Positions 44,711-54,623 of a stretch of DNA of 64,000 nt are shown piece by piece. Positions within the stretch are counted from its first letter, which is position 1. Every line of letters starts with the position of its first letter. Source of the stretch: Flavobacteriales bacterium (GTDB lineage: Bacteria; Bacteroidota; Bacteroidia; CAIKAF01); contig JAKRSD010000024.1 in NCBI GenBank assembly GCA_022402535.1, positions 60,769 through 124,768 of the forward strand, written 5' to 3'. The position numbers and the translations under genes were made by a program. Under the pieces are notes generated by a model. That model made no database searches, had not been told where the DNA came from, and worked only from the letters and a program-made list of their open reading frames with translations.

Positions 44711-45170
44711 TTTTGATTAAGGAATAAAGATCAAGGATAAAGGACTTGTTCAGTTGTTCTTTTGTTCTTTTGTTCGGCAATGACTTGGTTCTTGAATCTT
44801 GGTTCTTGCATCCCTTCATCTGCACATCGATTCATCAGCATATTAATTAGGCAATAGATTTTAGGTAAAAGGCAATAGTCAAATTCATTAGCACATCAGC
44901 ACATTATTAATCAGCACATTAATTAGGCAATAGCGTTTAGGCAATAGGCAATAGATTTTCGGTTGTTCAATTATTCCGTTGCAGTTACTCCCTTTGGTCG
45001 TGCGTTGCATGCCCACGAAAGGGTTCGGGGCTACGCTCCGGTTTTTTGTTAGGGTTCAATCCTGTCTTGGCTCATGGTTCATGGTTCTTGTTTCTCGAAT
45101 TCCCTTTCATCAGCACACAAGCACATCATCAAATTATCAAATTATCAAATTATCAAATTACCTTCGCCCC
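44711..45170. repeat. 460-base low-complexity intergenic region with mixed short repeats
   Basis: No coding pattern. It holds several short degenerate repeat families: TTGTTCTTTTGTTC near 44755-44775; 'AGGCAATAG' with TTTAGG spacers (about 44850-44960, at least five copies); CATCAGCACATTA-type units (44838-44926); a GC-richer stretch around 44985-45060 (TTGGTCGTGCGTTGCATG... with CGAAAGGG); and AAATTATC in four tandem copies (45131-45160) ending just before the next ATG. Similar units occur at 28130-28263. Confidence 0.75.
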
Positions 45171-45509
45171 ATGTTTCGATTCCTGAATTTTCATCGCCAT
45201 CCCGAGATAAAAGGAGAATGGGTATTTTACTTTCGCGAGCCGGAAGTGGCTGCTTATTTTGAACAGCTTATTACTGAAGAAGATATTCCTTACAAAAAAC
45301 TGAAAGACGAGCAAAAACCCGATATTTTGTATTACTCGTTCACCAAAGAACATTTTGACCGGGCGCAGATATTAAACTCGGAAGCCATGGGCAAATTTCC
45401 GCGTCCGTTCATTCCTGAAAAAAGTGCCCGTGTCTTCCTGATGGTCGTTTTTCTGCTTGTTTTTGCCTTTGCCCTTACGGGCTATATTGTTACCCTCTTA
45501 AAGAAATAA
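45171..45509 (+). CDS. Small predicted inner-membrane protein, 112 aa
   Basis: Start at the ATG at 45171, directly after the repeat region; an upstream frame extension lies in the repeats and is rejected. Soluble N-terminal part of ~85 residues with charged helices and Tyr/Phe-rich sequence, then one transmembrane helix at about 88-108 (VFLMVVFLLVFAFALTGYIV) and a short basic end (LLKK). Tail-anchored topology is likely. No family recognised. Ends 3 bases before the convergent transporter gene. Confidence 0.7.
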   Translation: MFRFLNFHRHPEIKGEWVFYFREPEVAAYFEQLITEEDIPYKKLKDEQKPDILYYSFTKEHFDRAQILNSEAMGKFPRPFIPEKSARVFLMVVFLLVFAFALTGYIVTLLKK

Positions 45510-45512
45510 GAT

Positions 45513-47039
45513 TTACTTTGGCATAAACATGCCGGCCCCAAACCCGAGCGGTAAATCCAATAAAATCCATACAATAAGTAATAAAGTCCATCCGATAAGG
45601 AATACAAACGAATAGGGCAACATGGTGGAAATGATGGTACCCATGCCTGCCTGTTTATCATAACGCTGCATAAATGCCACAATAAGCGCAAAATAAGACA
45701 TCATGGGCGAAATAATATTCGTCACACTATCACCGATTCGATAAGCCACCTGCGTAAATTCCGGAGTATAACCCAGTAGCATAAACATAGGTATAAATAC
45801 GGGAGCCATGATGGCCCATTTGGCTGATGCACTGCCCATCACCAGATTGATGAGGGCCGCAATCAGAATAAATGCAATCATAAGCGGAATAGGCCCCAAA
45901 CCTGAGGATTTGAGCACATCTGCACCTTCCACGGCAGCTACCAAACCCAGATTTGTCCAGTTGAAATACGCCACAAACTGAGCAGCAAAAAATACCAGTA
46001 CGATATACGAACCCAACGTTTCCATGGCTCTACCCATTCCTTTCATGATATCGGCATCCGATTTTAAGGTTTTAGCGCCAAATCCGTATGCAATACCAGC
46101 CAAAGAAGCCGACACAAAAAGCAGGGTTACAATTCCTGACATAAATGGCGAATGTAAAATGTCTCCATCTTCCGGATTACGCAGATATCCTTTTTCGGGA
46201 ATCAAACCGCCCAAAATAAACGCCGTGAAAGCCAATGCGGCAAGCAGAGCGTATATGAGTCCACGTTTTTCATCCGCAGTTAAACTGCGTAGTTCTTCGG
46301 GTTTTTCGTCACCGGTATATTTACCGAGTCGGGGTTCTACGATACGCTCCGTCACAAAGGTTCCCAGTGCGGTAATCAAAAATGTGGACACCGCCATGAA
46401 ATAATAATTACACGCAGGATTTACTTTATAGGCCGGGTCGATAATGCGGGCCGCTTCTTCAGAAAGTCCGCTCAAGAGGGGGTCAATCGTACCGAGTAAC
46501 AGATTGGCGCTATATCCGCCCGAAACTCCGGCAAAAGCAGCGGCAAGTCCCGCAATGGGATGACGGCCGGCGGCCAGAAAAATTACGGCACTCAGAGGAA
46601 CCAACAACACATAACCCACTTCGCTGGCCGTATTAGAAATTACCCCTGCAAACACAATCACCACGGTTAGAATTTTCTTGGGCGATGAGTTTACGATAAG
46701 ACGCAAAGCCGTACCGATGAGTCCCGTTCCCTCGGCTATGCCGATACCTAACAAGGCCACCAGTACTGTGCCCAACGGGGCAAAACCGGTGAAGTTGGTA
46801 ACGGCCTTGGTGAGCATCATGTGCAGTCCTTCCACCGAAATCAAGTTAAACACCTTAATGGAACTTCCCGTGCCGGGATGTACCACTTCGGTACCCATGG
46901 ATGCAAAAATCCAAGAAAGTAAAACCACCAGAAAGGCAAAAATGGCAAACAAGGATGCCGGATGCGGCAGTGCATTTCCTACCTTTTCAATAAAGGTTAA
47001 AAAACGGTCAACCCAACTTTTTTTTACTGTATCAGCCAT
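45513..47039 (-). CDS. AbgT-family transporter
   Basis: 508 aa, with about twelve hydrophobic helices. Family name comes from the E. coli p-aminobenzoyl-glutamate importer; some members instead export antibiotics such as sulfonamides. N-terminus [23 protein letters not shown] is typical of the family, and ...[21 protein letters not shown] near the end is its signature. folE and folC occur in the same window, but pABA-glutamate salvage is an inference only; no abgA or abgB peptidase is adjacent. A terminator separates it from the upstream peptide transporter gene. Confidence 0.9.
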   Translation of the reverse strand: MADTVKKSWVDRFLTFIEKVGNALPHPASLFAIFAFLVVLLSWIFASMGTEVVHPGTGSSIKVFNLISVEGLHMMLTKAVTNFTGFAPLGTVLVALLGIGIAEGTGLIGTALRLIVNSSPKKILTVVIVFAGVISNTASEVGYVLLVPLSAVIFLAAGRHPIAGLAAAFAGVSGGYSANLLLGTIDPLLSGLSEEAARIIDPAYKVNPACNYYFMAVSTFLITALGTFVTERIVEPRLGKYTGDEKPEELRSLTADEKRGLIYALLAALAFTAFILGGLIPEKGYLRNPEDGDILHSPFMSGIVTLLFVSASLAGIAYGFGAKTLKSDADIMKGMGRAMETLGSYIVLVFFAAQFVAYFNWTNLGLVAAVEGADVLKSSGLGPIPLMIAFILIAALINLVMGSASAKWAIMAPVFIPMFMLLGYTPEFTQVAYRIGDSVTNIISPMMSYFALIVAFMQRYDKQAGMGTIISTMLPYSFVFLIGWTLLLIVWILLDLPLGFGAGMFMPK

Positions 47040-47049
47040 AGCGTTATAA

Positions 47050-47080
47050 AATAAAAACAGGGCAGCGAATGGCTGCCCTG
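47050..47080 (-). terminator. Intrinsic terminator after the peptide transporter gene
   Basis: Perfect 9-base stem CAGGGCAGC / GCTGCCCTG with a 5-base loop, followed on the minus strand by a T-rich run. Confidence 0.88.
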
Positions 47081-47096
47081 CATGTATATATGAAAA

Positions 47097-48992
47097 TTAA
47101 CGAATTCCGTGCATTTTTTTGAGAAGCCACTTATGAATCACAAACAGAATCACGGCAGCAGCTCCCGCCATGTAAACGAAAATCATAAAGAAATCATACA
47201 GATCGTTAATCTGCATACCCAGGAATTTAGGTTTCTTAGGATGCAGATTCCATATTTCTACTTTTTCTTCCACCACGATTTCTTTTCCTTTTTTAGATTC
47301 CACGGTTTTGAAACCCAAAATGAAATTACCGTCTTCGGTAATCAGGGCTTTTTCAAATTTTGGATTTGCCGTTTTAATCAGTTTTAAAGAATACATAGAA
47401 ATCTGAGCCGATTGACCGGTAACTTCAAAAGAGGTGATATTCTCCTTATTGAAATCTACTTTAACCGAAGGAATCATCAAACTGTCTTTAGCCGACAAAT
47501 TCCACACGGAAGAATCCAGTTTATTTTCTTTCAGGGTTTCAATCACCAATGGTTCAGCGGTGGCCACGGTTTCAATTTTCACTTCTTCTGGATACAAGGC
47601 ACTCAAATCACCTGCAAATTTGTTGGCAGTGGCGGTACTCATAAACCAAACCCCCATCAACAGTGACACAAAACGAACGGGGGCCAGTTTTACCACCATA
47701 GAAAGTCCGATGGGAGATAAACACAACTCCCCGATGGTATGAATAAGATATAATCCCACAAGCCACATCATGCTCACTTTATCCCAAGGCTGTATACCGT
47801 TCACGCCCCAGGCAATGAACAAATAGCCTAAAGCCAAAAATCCTAGACCCATAGACTGTTTTACGGGCGAAGCAGGTTCTTTACCCCGTGCCGCTAAAAA
47901 CGACCAGATGGAAACTGCCACAGGCGCCAGAATCACAATGAATAAGGCATTAAACATTTGGAAAAAAGAGGCCGGCATATTCCATCCGAAAATATCTCTG
48001 TTGGTCTGCTCCTGGGCAAAGAAGGTTAATGAGGCACCCGCCTGTTCAAAGGCCGACCAGAAGAAAATCACGAAGAAGGCGATAATATAAATCACCAAAA
48101 TCCGGTCGCGTTCTACAGGAGTAAGAGAGGTATCAGCAATAATAACGGCTGGTAATACCAAACAGGTGGAAAAGATCATGGCACCGATTAAATCCTGATC
48201 AAGCAGAACAAAATAGAACAAGGAGAACAAACCGATCCATCCGATAACTGCAAAAACAATTTTTATCGGGCTCATTTTGGCAGAAGGCGTAGCCGCATCT
48301 TCCTGACGGTTATAGGCCATTTTAGGAGGAAGCCCGACAGCTTCTCCTTCAGGCGTTACGATGAATTTATTTTTCAACCATACAAAGGCCACCAGACTGA
48401 TAACCATACCGATGGCTGCCGCCAAGAAACCGTATTTAAACTGATAAGGAATGATAATCCCCATACTGTCGTACTGCTCGCCCAAACCGCCACAAATCAG
48501 CGGTGCAAGTAACGCCCCCAGATTAATCCCCTGATAAAAAATGGTGAAAGCAGAATCTACTCTGGAATCATTGGGCTTATATAACTGCCCCACCATGGTA
48601 GAAATATTGGGTTTGAAGAAACCGTTTCCAAAAATCAGAAAGCCGAGACCACCATACATAACCAGTTTTGCTGTTTCTGTATCGGTGTACATGCTGCCAC
48701 TGGCAAACATAAAAAACTGACCGATGGCCATAAGCACCCCACCAAAAATGATGGATTTACGATTTCCCCAATACCGGTCCGCAATATATCCACCCAAAAG
48801 CGGTGTCAGATACACCAGACCGGTGTAACTACCATAAATTTTTGAGGCTAATGCTTTATCAAACAAAAGGGCATTAACCATATAAAGCGTGAAAATCGCC
48901 CGCATACCGTAGTAGCTGAAGCGTTCCCACATCTCGGTAAAATACAAAAGATACAAGCCTTTTGGATGCCCTTTGGCAACAGTTTCGGTCAT
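47097..48992 (-). CDS. Proton-dependent peptide transporter (POT/PTR family) with a large loop insertion
   Basis: 631 aa. Imports di- and tripeptides. The POT signature is E20, E23 and R24 in EMWERFSYYGMR, and the PTR-type motif FKPNISTMVGQLY at 126-138. Fourteen hydrophobic segments are expected. Between about residues 466 and 595 a stretch of ~130 polar residues separates the last helix from the preceding one; most bacterial POTs lack an insertion here. The ORF continues with a final helix (FFMIFVYMAGAAAVILFVI). It is 83 bases downstream of a dipeptidyl-peptidase gene on the same strand, which makes a peptide-utilisation pair likely. Confidence 0.88.
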   Translation of the reverse strand: MTETVAKGHPKGLYLLYFTEMWERFSYYGMRAIFTLYMVNALLFDKALASKIYGSYTGLVYLTPLLGGYIADRYWGNRKSIIFGGVLMAIGQFFMFASGSMYTDTETAKLVMYGGLGFLIFGNGFFKPNISTMVGQLYKPNDSRVDSAFTIFYQGINLGALLAPLICGGLGEQYDSMGIIIPYQFKYGFLAAAIGMVISLVAFVWLKNKFIVTPEGEAVGLPPKMAYNRQEDAATPSAKMSPIKIVFAVIGWIGLFSLFYFVLLDQDLIGAMIFSTCLVLPAVIIADTSLTPVERDRILVIYIIAFFVIFFWSAFEQAGASLTFFAQEQTNRDIFGWNMPASFFQMFNALFIVILAPVAVSIWSFLAARGKEPASPVKQSMGLGFLALGYLFIAWGVNGIQPWDKVSMMWLVGLYLIHTIGELCLSPIGLSMVVKLAPVRFVSLLMGVWFMSTATANKFAGDLSALYPEEVKIETVATAEPLVIETLKENKLDSSVWNLSAKDSLMIPSVKVDFNKENITSFEVTGQSAQISMYSLKLIKTANPKFEKALITEDGNFILGFKTVESKKGKEIVVEEKVEIWNLHPKKPKFLGMQINDLYDFFMIFVYMAGAAAVILFVIHKWLLKKMHGIR

Positions 48993-49075
48993 AATTTTTG
49001 GTGTTTAATTTCAGCTAAAGTAGAAAATAAATTGAGCTGCAAAATTTGTGTTCATCTTTTGTGAATAAAGCGGGC

Positions 49076-51226
49076 TTACAAATTTCGTTTGATATAATCC
49101 GTCATCATCGTATACAGGTGATAACGTGTATTTCCGCCATATATCCCATGATTACGGTCAGGATATATAAACTGGTCAAACTGTTTATTCGCTTTCACTA
49201 AGGCATTAGTCATTTCGGCAGCATTTTGCCAGTGTACGTTGTCATCGGCAGTACCGTGAATCAATAGATACTTGCCTTTCAGTTTGTCGGCAAATTTTAT
49301 GGGGGCATTGTCGTCATACCCGTTCGGATTGGTTTCCAGGGTGCCCATATAGCGCTCGGTGTAAATGTTGTCGTAAAATTTCCAGTTTGTAACGGGCGCG
49401 ACGGCAATCGCCATTTTAAACAAATCGGCTCCGCGAGTTATACACAGCGAACTCATGTATCCGCCATAACTCCAGCCAAAAATCCCGATACGGTTTTTGT
49501 CCACATATGTCTGTTTTCCCAGCCACTTAGCAGCTTCCATCTGATCAATGGTTTCGAGGTTACCCAATTGGCGGTAGGTGGAAGCCCTGAAATCGCGACC
49601 GCGTGCTCCCGTTCCCCTGTTATCTACCGACACCACGATATATCCCTGCTGAGCCAGCATCTGAAACCACAAATAATTCGATGAACCCCACTGGTTTTTC
49701 ACGGTCTGACTGCCCGGACCGCCATATACATACATAAACACAGGGTATTTTTTGGCAGGGTCAAAATCTGCAGGTTTAATCATCCAACCATTCAGCGCTA
49801 CATCCGATTCCGTTTTACACTGAAAAAATTCAGGGTTGTTGATGTATAAATTATTCAGTTTTTCCTTCAGATCACTATTGGTTTCAAGCACTCGCACCGT
49901 TTTTCCATTCTGATCACAAATCTGGTAAGAAGCCGGTGTTGAAATGGTGGAACGGGTATGCACAAAAAAGGTACAACCTTCGGTGAATTCAGCCGAGTTC
50001 CAACCTTCAAACGGGGTAATATCTTTCTTCTTTTTGCCGTCTATCTGAATGCTGTACACCCTGCGTTCAAGCGGAGATACTTCGGCACTTTGGAAAAAAA
50101 CAGTTTTCATGGCCGCGTCGGTTCCATACAATTCGGTGATGTCCCAATTTCCCGAAGTAAGACGGTTTATGAGTTTTCCCTCGTAGTTATAATGATAAAG
50201 ATGTCTGAATCCGTCACTCTCCGAAACCCACAGAAATCCTTTATCTCTGGGCAAAAAGCGGTAATCATCTGTGATTTCTATGTAGGTATTACTTTTTTCG
50301 GTGTAGATGATTTTGCGGGCCCCGGTAGCCAAATCGCACAGATAAATGGTAAGTTCATTCTGAAGCCGGTTCATGGTAAATACGGCCAGATTGGTTTCGT
50401 CGACCCACTGAAAACGGGGAATATATTCAAACCCGGAACCAAGCTCCACTTTTTGGGTTTGCGACGTTTTTACATTATACACCCACAGTGAAACTTCTGA
50501 ATTTCTTTCGCCCACTTTCGGGTATTTGAATACATCATTCACCGGATACAGATTGCCTTTATATAATGGCATGGTGAACGAAGGCACCTCCTTTTCATTA
50601 AACTTCAGATAGGCCAGTCGGTTGGCGTCCTTACTCCACTGATACGCCTCATACATGGTAAACTCTTCTTCATACACCCAGTCGGGCAGTCCGTTGATGA
50701 TTTCATTCTTTTTACCATCAAATGTGATGGGCATATCCTTTCCGGCAAACAAGTCTAATATCCACAGATTATTATCCTGAATGTAGGCCATCATATTGCC
50801 AACGGGCGAAAACGTGGGATAAATCTGTTTTCCTTTGCTGCTCACCGGGTTCAGGCTTTTATTTTTTAATTCATACACAAAAAACTCCGAAGCCGAAGAA
50901 TGGCGGTAGATGGGCTCTGTTTTGGTAGCCAGCAGAATCTTAGATTCATCGGCATTAAAAGAATACGAATCAAAACGGGTTACTTTTCCGTCGGGAGTGA
51001 AAAGCGTTTCCAATTTATTTCCGGTAGCCATATCAAATTTGGAAATGGCTCCCGAACTTTCTTTTCGGGTGAATGATTTTCCGTCGTTCATCGAGGTAAA
51101 TTCATCAATCCCTTTTGGATACAGGGAATATTTCACCCACAAATCTTCCAGCGTGATGGCATTCTGGGCAAATGAAACCGCCGAAATAACAACAGCAGAA
51201 ATAATAAAAAACAAACGCTTCAACAT
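49076..51226 (-). CDS. S9-family dipeptidyl-peptidase (DPP IV-like)
   Basis: 716 aa from the ATG at 51226, which gives a signal peptide MLKRLFFIISAVVISAVSFAQ; the longer frame adds 46 unlike residues and is rejected. N-terminal beta-propeller (about 25-450, with YEEEF and EWNSAEF motifs) and C-terminal alpha/beta hydrolase: MYVYGGPGSQ oxyanion region, nucleophile Ser in IGIFGWSYGGYMSS, and late Asp/His in GTADDNVHW and RNHGIYGG. YEEEF resembles the paired Glu that holds the N-terminus of substrate in DPP IV. Releases N-terminal dipeptides, probably in the periplasm. The peptide transporter lies downstream. Confidence 0.93.
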   Translation of the reverse strand: MLKRLFFIISAVVISAVSFAQNAITLEDLWVKYSLYPKGIDEFTSMNDGKSFTRKESSGAISKFDMATGNKLETLFTPDGKVTRFDSYSFNADESKILLATKTEPIYRHSSASEFFVYELKNKSLNPVSSKGKQIYPTFSPVGNMMAYIQDNNLWILDLFAGKDMPITFDGKKNEIINGLPDWVYEEEFTMYEAYQWSKDANRLAYLKFNEKEVPSFTMPLYKGNLYPVNDVFKYPKVGERNSEVSLWVYNVKTSQTQKVELGSGFEYIPRFQWVDETNLAVFTMNRLQNELTIYLCDLATGARKIIYTEKSNTYIEITDDYRFLPRDKGFLWVSESDGFRHLYHYNYEGKLINRLTSGNWDITELYGTDAAMKTVFFQSAEVSPLERRVYSIQIDGKKKKDITPFEGWNSAEFTEGCTFFVHTRSTISTPASYQICDQNGKTVRVLETNSDLKEKLNNLYINNPEFFQCKTESDVALNGWMIKPADFDPAKKYPVFMYVYGGPGSQTVKNQWGSSNYLWFQMLAQQGYIVVSVDNRGTGARGRDFRASTYRQLGNLETIDQMEAAKWLGKQTYVDKNRIGIFGWSYGGYMSSLCITRGADLFKMAIAVAPVTNWKFYDNIYTERYMGTLETNPNGYDDNAPIKFADKLKGKYLLIHGTADDNVHWQNAAEMTNALVKANKQFDQFIYPDRNHGIYGGNTRYHLYTMMTDYIKRNL

Positions 51227-51297
51227 AGAAATAGTATTTTTACGACCGTCAGCATTGACGAAATTTTGGTGCGTGAAAATAATGAAATTAGCGTAGG

Positions 51298-52710
51298 ATG
51301 AAAAATTACAAGACCTTAACTCCGTCTGACATTTCACATTTTGAAATCCTTTGTGGAAAAGCATACGTAACCACCGATGCAGAAGCCTTTGAAACCTACG
51401 GATCGGACGAAACGGAGGATTTGCACTTCAAACCGGAAGTAGTGCTAAAACCCCGTACGGCTCAGGAAATTTCCCAAATACTTACGTATTGTAACCAAAA
51501 CCTGATTCCCGTAACGCCCAGAGGAGGAGGAACGGGCCTCAGCGGTGGCGCTTTGCCCGTGATGGGCGGTGTGCTGCTGAGTATGGAACGTTTTAACCGT
51601 ATTCTGGAAATCGATGAACTCAACCAACAGGTAATTACGGAACCCGGCGTAATCACGCAGGTGCTGCAGGAAACCTGTATTGAAAAAGGATTGTACTATC
51701 CGCCCGATCCCAGCAGCCGGGGCTCCTGCTTCATAGGCGGAAATTTAGCGGAAAATGCCGGCGGACCCAGAGCCGTAAAATACGGGGTAACCAAAGACTG
51801 GGTTTTGGGGCTCGAAGCCGTGCTTCCGAGCGGCGAAATTATTCACACGGGAGCGCACACCCTGAAAAGCAGTACCGGTTACAACCTAACCCAACTGCTC
51901 ATAGGCAGCGAAGGAACGCTGGCTATTATCACCAAAGTCATTTTAAAGCTTATTCCCTACCCCGATACCAGCCTGTCCATGCTGGTTCCGTTTTATAACG
52001 AAACTAAAGCCTGCGAAGCCGTTTCGGCTATTTTTAGGGCGGGGGTAACGCCCTCTGCATTAGAATTTATGGAACGTGCCGCCATTGATTGGACGCTTCG
52101 TTTTAAACCCGACATCAACCTGCAGGTGCCCGATAACGTGAAAGCCCATCTGCTCATAGAATGCGACGGAAATGATGCCGATTATGTGATGAAACAATGT
52201 GAAACCATTTTCGGGGTGATGGAAGCCTTTGAATGTGGCGAAATATTAATTGCCCAAACGGCTGCCGAAAAAGACAGTCTGTGGAAACTGCGACGCAGTG
52301 TGGCCGAAGCCGTAAAATCCAATTCGGTGTATAAAGAAGAAGATACGGTGGTGCCTCGATATCGCCTGCCGGAACTATTAGCCTCCGTGAAGGAAATCGG
52401 CAACCGGTACGGATTTCAGAGCGTTTGCTACGGACATGCCGGCGACGGAAATCTGCACGTGAACATCATCAAAGGAAATTTGTCTGATGATTTTTGGGAG
52501 AATGAACTGCCCAAAGCCATCCGCGAAATATTTGAAACCTGCGTGAAACTGGGTGGCACCCTCAGCGGTGAACACGGCATAGGCTGGGTGCAGAAAAACT
52601 ACATGGATATTGCTTTTTCAGAGAAAGAGCTGGACTTACAAAAAGGCATTAAGCAGGTGTTTGACCCCAATCAAATTCTGAATCCGGGAAAAATTTTCCC
52701 CAACGAATAG
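51298..52710 (+). CDS. FAD-linked oxidase, GlcD / D-lactate dehydrogenase type
   Basis: 470 aa. FAD-binding PCMH domain: VTPRGGGTGLSGGALP near 74-89 and PPDPSSRGSCFIGGNLAENAGG binding FAD. C-terminal substrate domain with CYGHAGDGNLHVNI and LSGEHGIGW. Oxidises an alpha-hydroxy acid such as glycolate or D-lactate. There is no Fe-S C-terminal extension (as in some D-lactate dehydrogenases), and no glcE or glcF beside it. Substrate unproven. Confidence 0.9.
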   Translation: MKNYKTLTPSDISHFEILCGKAYVTTDAEAFETYGSDETEDLHFKPEVVLKPRTAQEISQILTYCNQNLIPVTPRGGGTGLSGGALPVMGGVLLSMERFNRILEIDELNQQVITEPGVITQVLQETCIEKGLYYPPDPSSRGSCFIGGNLAENAGGPRAVKYGVTKDWVLGLEAVLPSGEIIHTGAHTLKSSTGYNLTQLLIGSEGTLAIITKVILKLIPYPDTSLSMLVPFYNETKACEAVSAIFRAGVTPSALEFMERAAIDWTLRFKPDINLQVPDNVKAHLLIECDGNDADYVMKQCETIFGVMEAFECGEILIAQTAAEKDSLWKLRRSVAEAVKSNSVYKEEDTVVPRYRLPELLASVKEIGNRYGFQSVCYGHAGDGNLHVNIIKGNLSDDFWENELPKAIREIFETCVKLGGTLSGEHGIGWVQKNYMDIAFSEKELDLQKGIKQVFDPNQILNPGKIFPNE

Positions 52711-52755
52711 ATTTCTTTTGATATAAAAATCGTGGTCAGGCAATATTTAATTAAA

Positions 52756-52828
52756 GACCCCGAAGGTGTCGAATATTTATAATATAAAGGATTTCCGATT
52801 TATTGGGACTCCGAAGGTGTCCAATAAA
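52756..52828. repeat. Two hairpin-forming intergenic repeat units (CCGAAGGTGTC)
   Basis: Unit 1 (52756-52779) GACCCCGAAGGTGTCGAATATTTA and unit 2 (52805-52828) GGGACTCCGAAGGTGTCCAATAAA share CCGAAGGTGTC and flanking AT-rich tails. Unit 2 folds into a stem with TATTGG(G)AC / GTCCAATA arms and a short CC-GAA-GG top. Confidence 0.65.
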
Positions 52829-52842
52829 AACCACGCAATAAA

Positions 52843-52870
52843 AAAGGGAAACTGAATTCAGTTTCCCTTT
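52843..52870. terminator. Bidirectional terminator between the oxidase and pckA
   Basis: A perfect 28-base palindrome: arm AAAGGGAAACTGAA (52843-52856) and its complement, with A and T runs at the ends. Lies between convergent genes. Confidence 0.85.
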
Positions 52871-52891
52871 CCCTATAAATTATCTGACGAA

Positions 52892-54505
52892 TTATATGCT
52901 TTCGGTCACTTTGGGAGCACCTGCCATAATTTCGTCGTTGGCATATTCCGAAAATTTCTCAAAATTTTTGTTGAATGCTGCTGCCAACTTGTTTGCCGTC
53001 GCATCATAAGAGGCTTTATCCGCCCAGGTACTTCGGGCATCCAAAATTTCATCAGGCACATCTGGACAAGTGGTTGGGTAAGCCAAGCCGAAAACTTCAT
53101 GCGTTTTGAACTCCACATTATCCAACTGACCCGTTAATGCAGCCGTAATCAGGTTACGGGTATGTCTGAGCGACATGCGGCTTCCGGTTCCGTAAGAACC
53201 ACCGGACCATCCCGTGTTTACCAACCAAACTTTCACATTGTTTTCCTTCATTTTTTTACCGAGCAGCTCGGCATATTTAGTAGGATGAAGCGGCATAAAC
53301 GCTGCTCCGAAACAAGCTGAGAAGGTGGTTTGTGGCTCTGTAACACCGGCTTCGGTTCCGGCCACTTTAGCCGTATATCCCGAAATAAAATGGAACATGG
53401 CCTGTCCCGGCGTTAAACGCGAAATGGGAGGTAGAACTCCGTACGCATCGGCCGTGAGGTAAAAAATATTTTTAGGAAGCGGACCCACCGAAGGGGTTAC
53501 TATATTATCGATGAACTCGATAGGATAAGAAACGCGGGTATTTTCCGTGATGGATTTATCATCATAATCCACTTTGCGGGTACCTTCCACCAAACCGATG
53601 TTTTCCAGCAAAGCGCCGAAACGGATGGCATTATATATCTGTGGTTCTTTTTCGGCCGAAAGGTTGATGGTTTTGGCATAACATCCGCCTTCGAAGTTGA
53701 ATACACCCGTATCGCTCCAGCCGTGCTCATCATCACCGATTAAGCGACGGTTTGGATCAGAAGAAAGTGTGGTTTTTCCCGTACCCGAAAGTCCGAAAAA
53801 TACGGCTGTATCGCCTTCGGCACCGATGTTGGCAGAGCAGTGCATGCTCAATACTCCCTTTTGGTGGGGCAAAATGAAATTCAATGCCGAAAAAATACTT
53901 TTCTTGATTTCGCCCGTGTAGCCTGTACCGCCGATGAGCACCATCTTTTTGGTGAAATTTAAAATGGCAAAATTATGCTGACGGGTTCCGTCTATGTCTT
54001 TATCTGCCATAAAGCCTGGAGCACAGATGATAGTCCACTCCGGTTCAAAGGTTTCAATTTCAGAAGCCGTGGGACGCAAAAACAGATTGGAAGCAAACAA
54101 GTTGCTCCAGGGCAGTTCTGTGTACACACGAAGATTCATTTTGTAAGCAGGATCGGCACATACGTAACTGTCTCGGGCATAAATATGTCGGTTAGTCAGG
54201 TATGCGCAAACGCGGGCGTGTAAACGGTCAAACTTTTCAGGATCGAAAGGAATATTGATATCTCCCCACCAAACGGCATCTTCTGTAAGTGCATCTTTTA
54301 CGATAAAGCGGTCTTTAGGCGAACGTCCGGTAAACTCACCCGTGTTTACGGCCAAGGTGCCGTTTTCGGTCAGAAAACCCTGATCTAAGGCTAAGGTGTC
54401 TTCAGTAAGTTCTGCGGGAGATGCATTCCAGTGAATTCCGGCAACTTTACCCAATCCTACTTGTGCGGCTGAGGCATTGGGATTTTTCTTTCCTATCTCT
54501 ATCAT
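52892..54505 (-). CDS. pckA: Phosphoenolpyruvate carboxykinase (ATP)
   Basis: 537 aa from the ATG at 54505 (MIEIGKKN...); an upstream frame start adds a Phe/Cys-rich N-terminus and is rejected because a promoter box lies in it. Converts oxaloacetate and ATP to PEP, first step of gluconeogenesis. P-loop GLSGTGKTTLS near 245-255, TGEFTGRSPKDRF, and the metal site with late His are present. ATP-type from the family sequence. It has its own promoter and is flanked by terminators. Confidence 0.96.
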   Translation of the reverse strand: MIEIGKKNPNASAAQVGLGKVAGIHWNASPAELTEDTLALDQGFLTENGTLAVNTGEFTGRSPKDRFIVKDALTEDAVWWGDINIPFDPEKFDRLHARVCAYLTNRHIYARDSYVCADPAYKMNLRVYTELPWSNLFASNLFLRPTASEIETFEPEWTIICAPGFMADKDIDGTRQHNFAILNFTKKMVLIGGTGYTGEIKKSIFSALNFILPHQKGVLSMHCSANIGAEGDTAVFFGLSGTGKTTLSSDPNRRLIGDDEHGWSDTGVFNFEGGCYAKTINLSAEKEPQIYNAIRFGALLENIGLVEGTRKVDYDDKSITENTRVSYPIEFIDNIVTPSVGPLPKNIFYLTADAYGVLPPISRLTPGQAMFHFISGYTAKVAGTEAGVTEPQTTFSACFGAAFMPLHPTKYAELLGKKMKENNVKVWLVNTGWSGGSYGTGSRMSLRHTRNLITAALTGQLDNVEFKTHEVFGLAYPTTCPDVPDEILDARSTWADKASYDATANKLAAAFNKNFEKFSEYANDEIMAGAPKVTESI

Positions 54506-54533
54506 TTCCGATATTTTGAAAAAAAATAAAGGG

Positions 54534-54541
54534 CAAAGGTA
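54534..54541 (-). promoter_or_regulatory. Promoter -7 box (TACCTTTG) for pckA
   Basis: On the minus strand TACCTTTG exactly matches TAnnTTTG, 28 bases before the chosen ATG at 54505, which is why the longer frame from 54577 is not used. Confidence 0.5.
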
Positions 54542-54623
54542 ACAAAATGCAAAATGCCGTCGCGAAAAATTATTCACAACCCGTTATCCAACATCTACCT
54601 CTGCCCTATCGACAAAACCGGTT

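Noticed and set aside
44985..45060. Possible rRNA or tRNA fragment in the GC-richer repeat stretch
   Set aside because: No rRNA or tRNA arm pattern could be placed on either strand.
54506..54577. Longer N-terminal start for pckA
   Set aside because: A TAnnTTTG box lies inside it (54534-54541) and the extra residues are atypical for the family.
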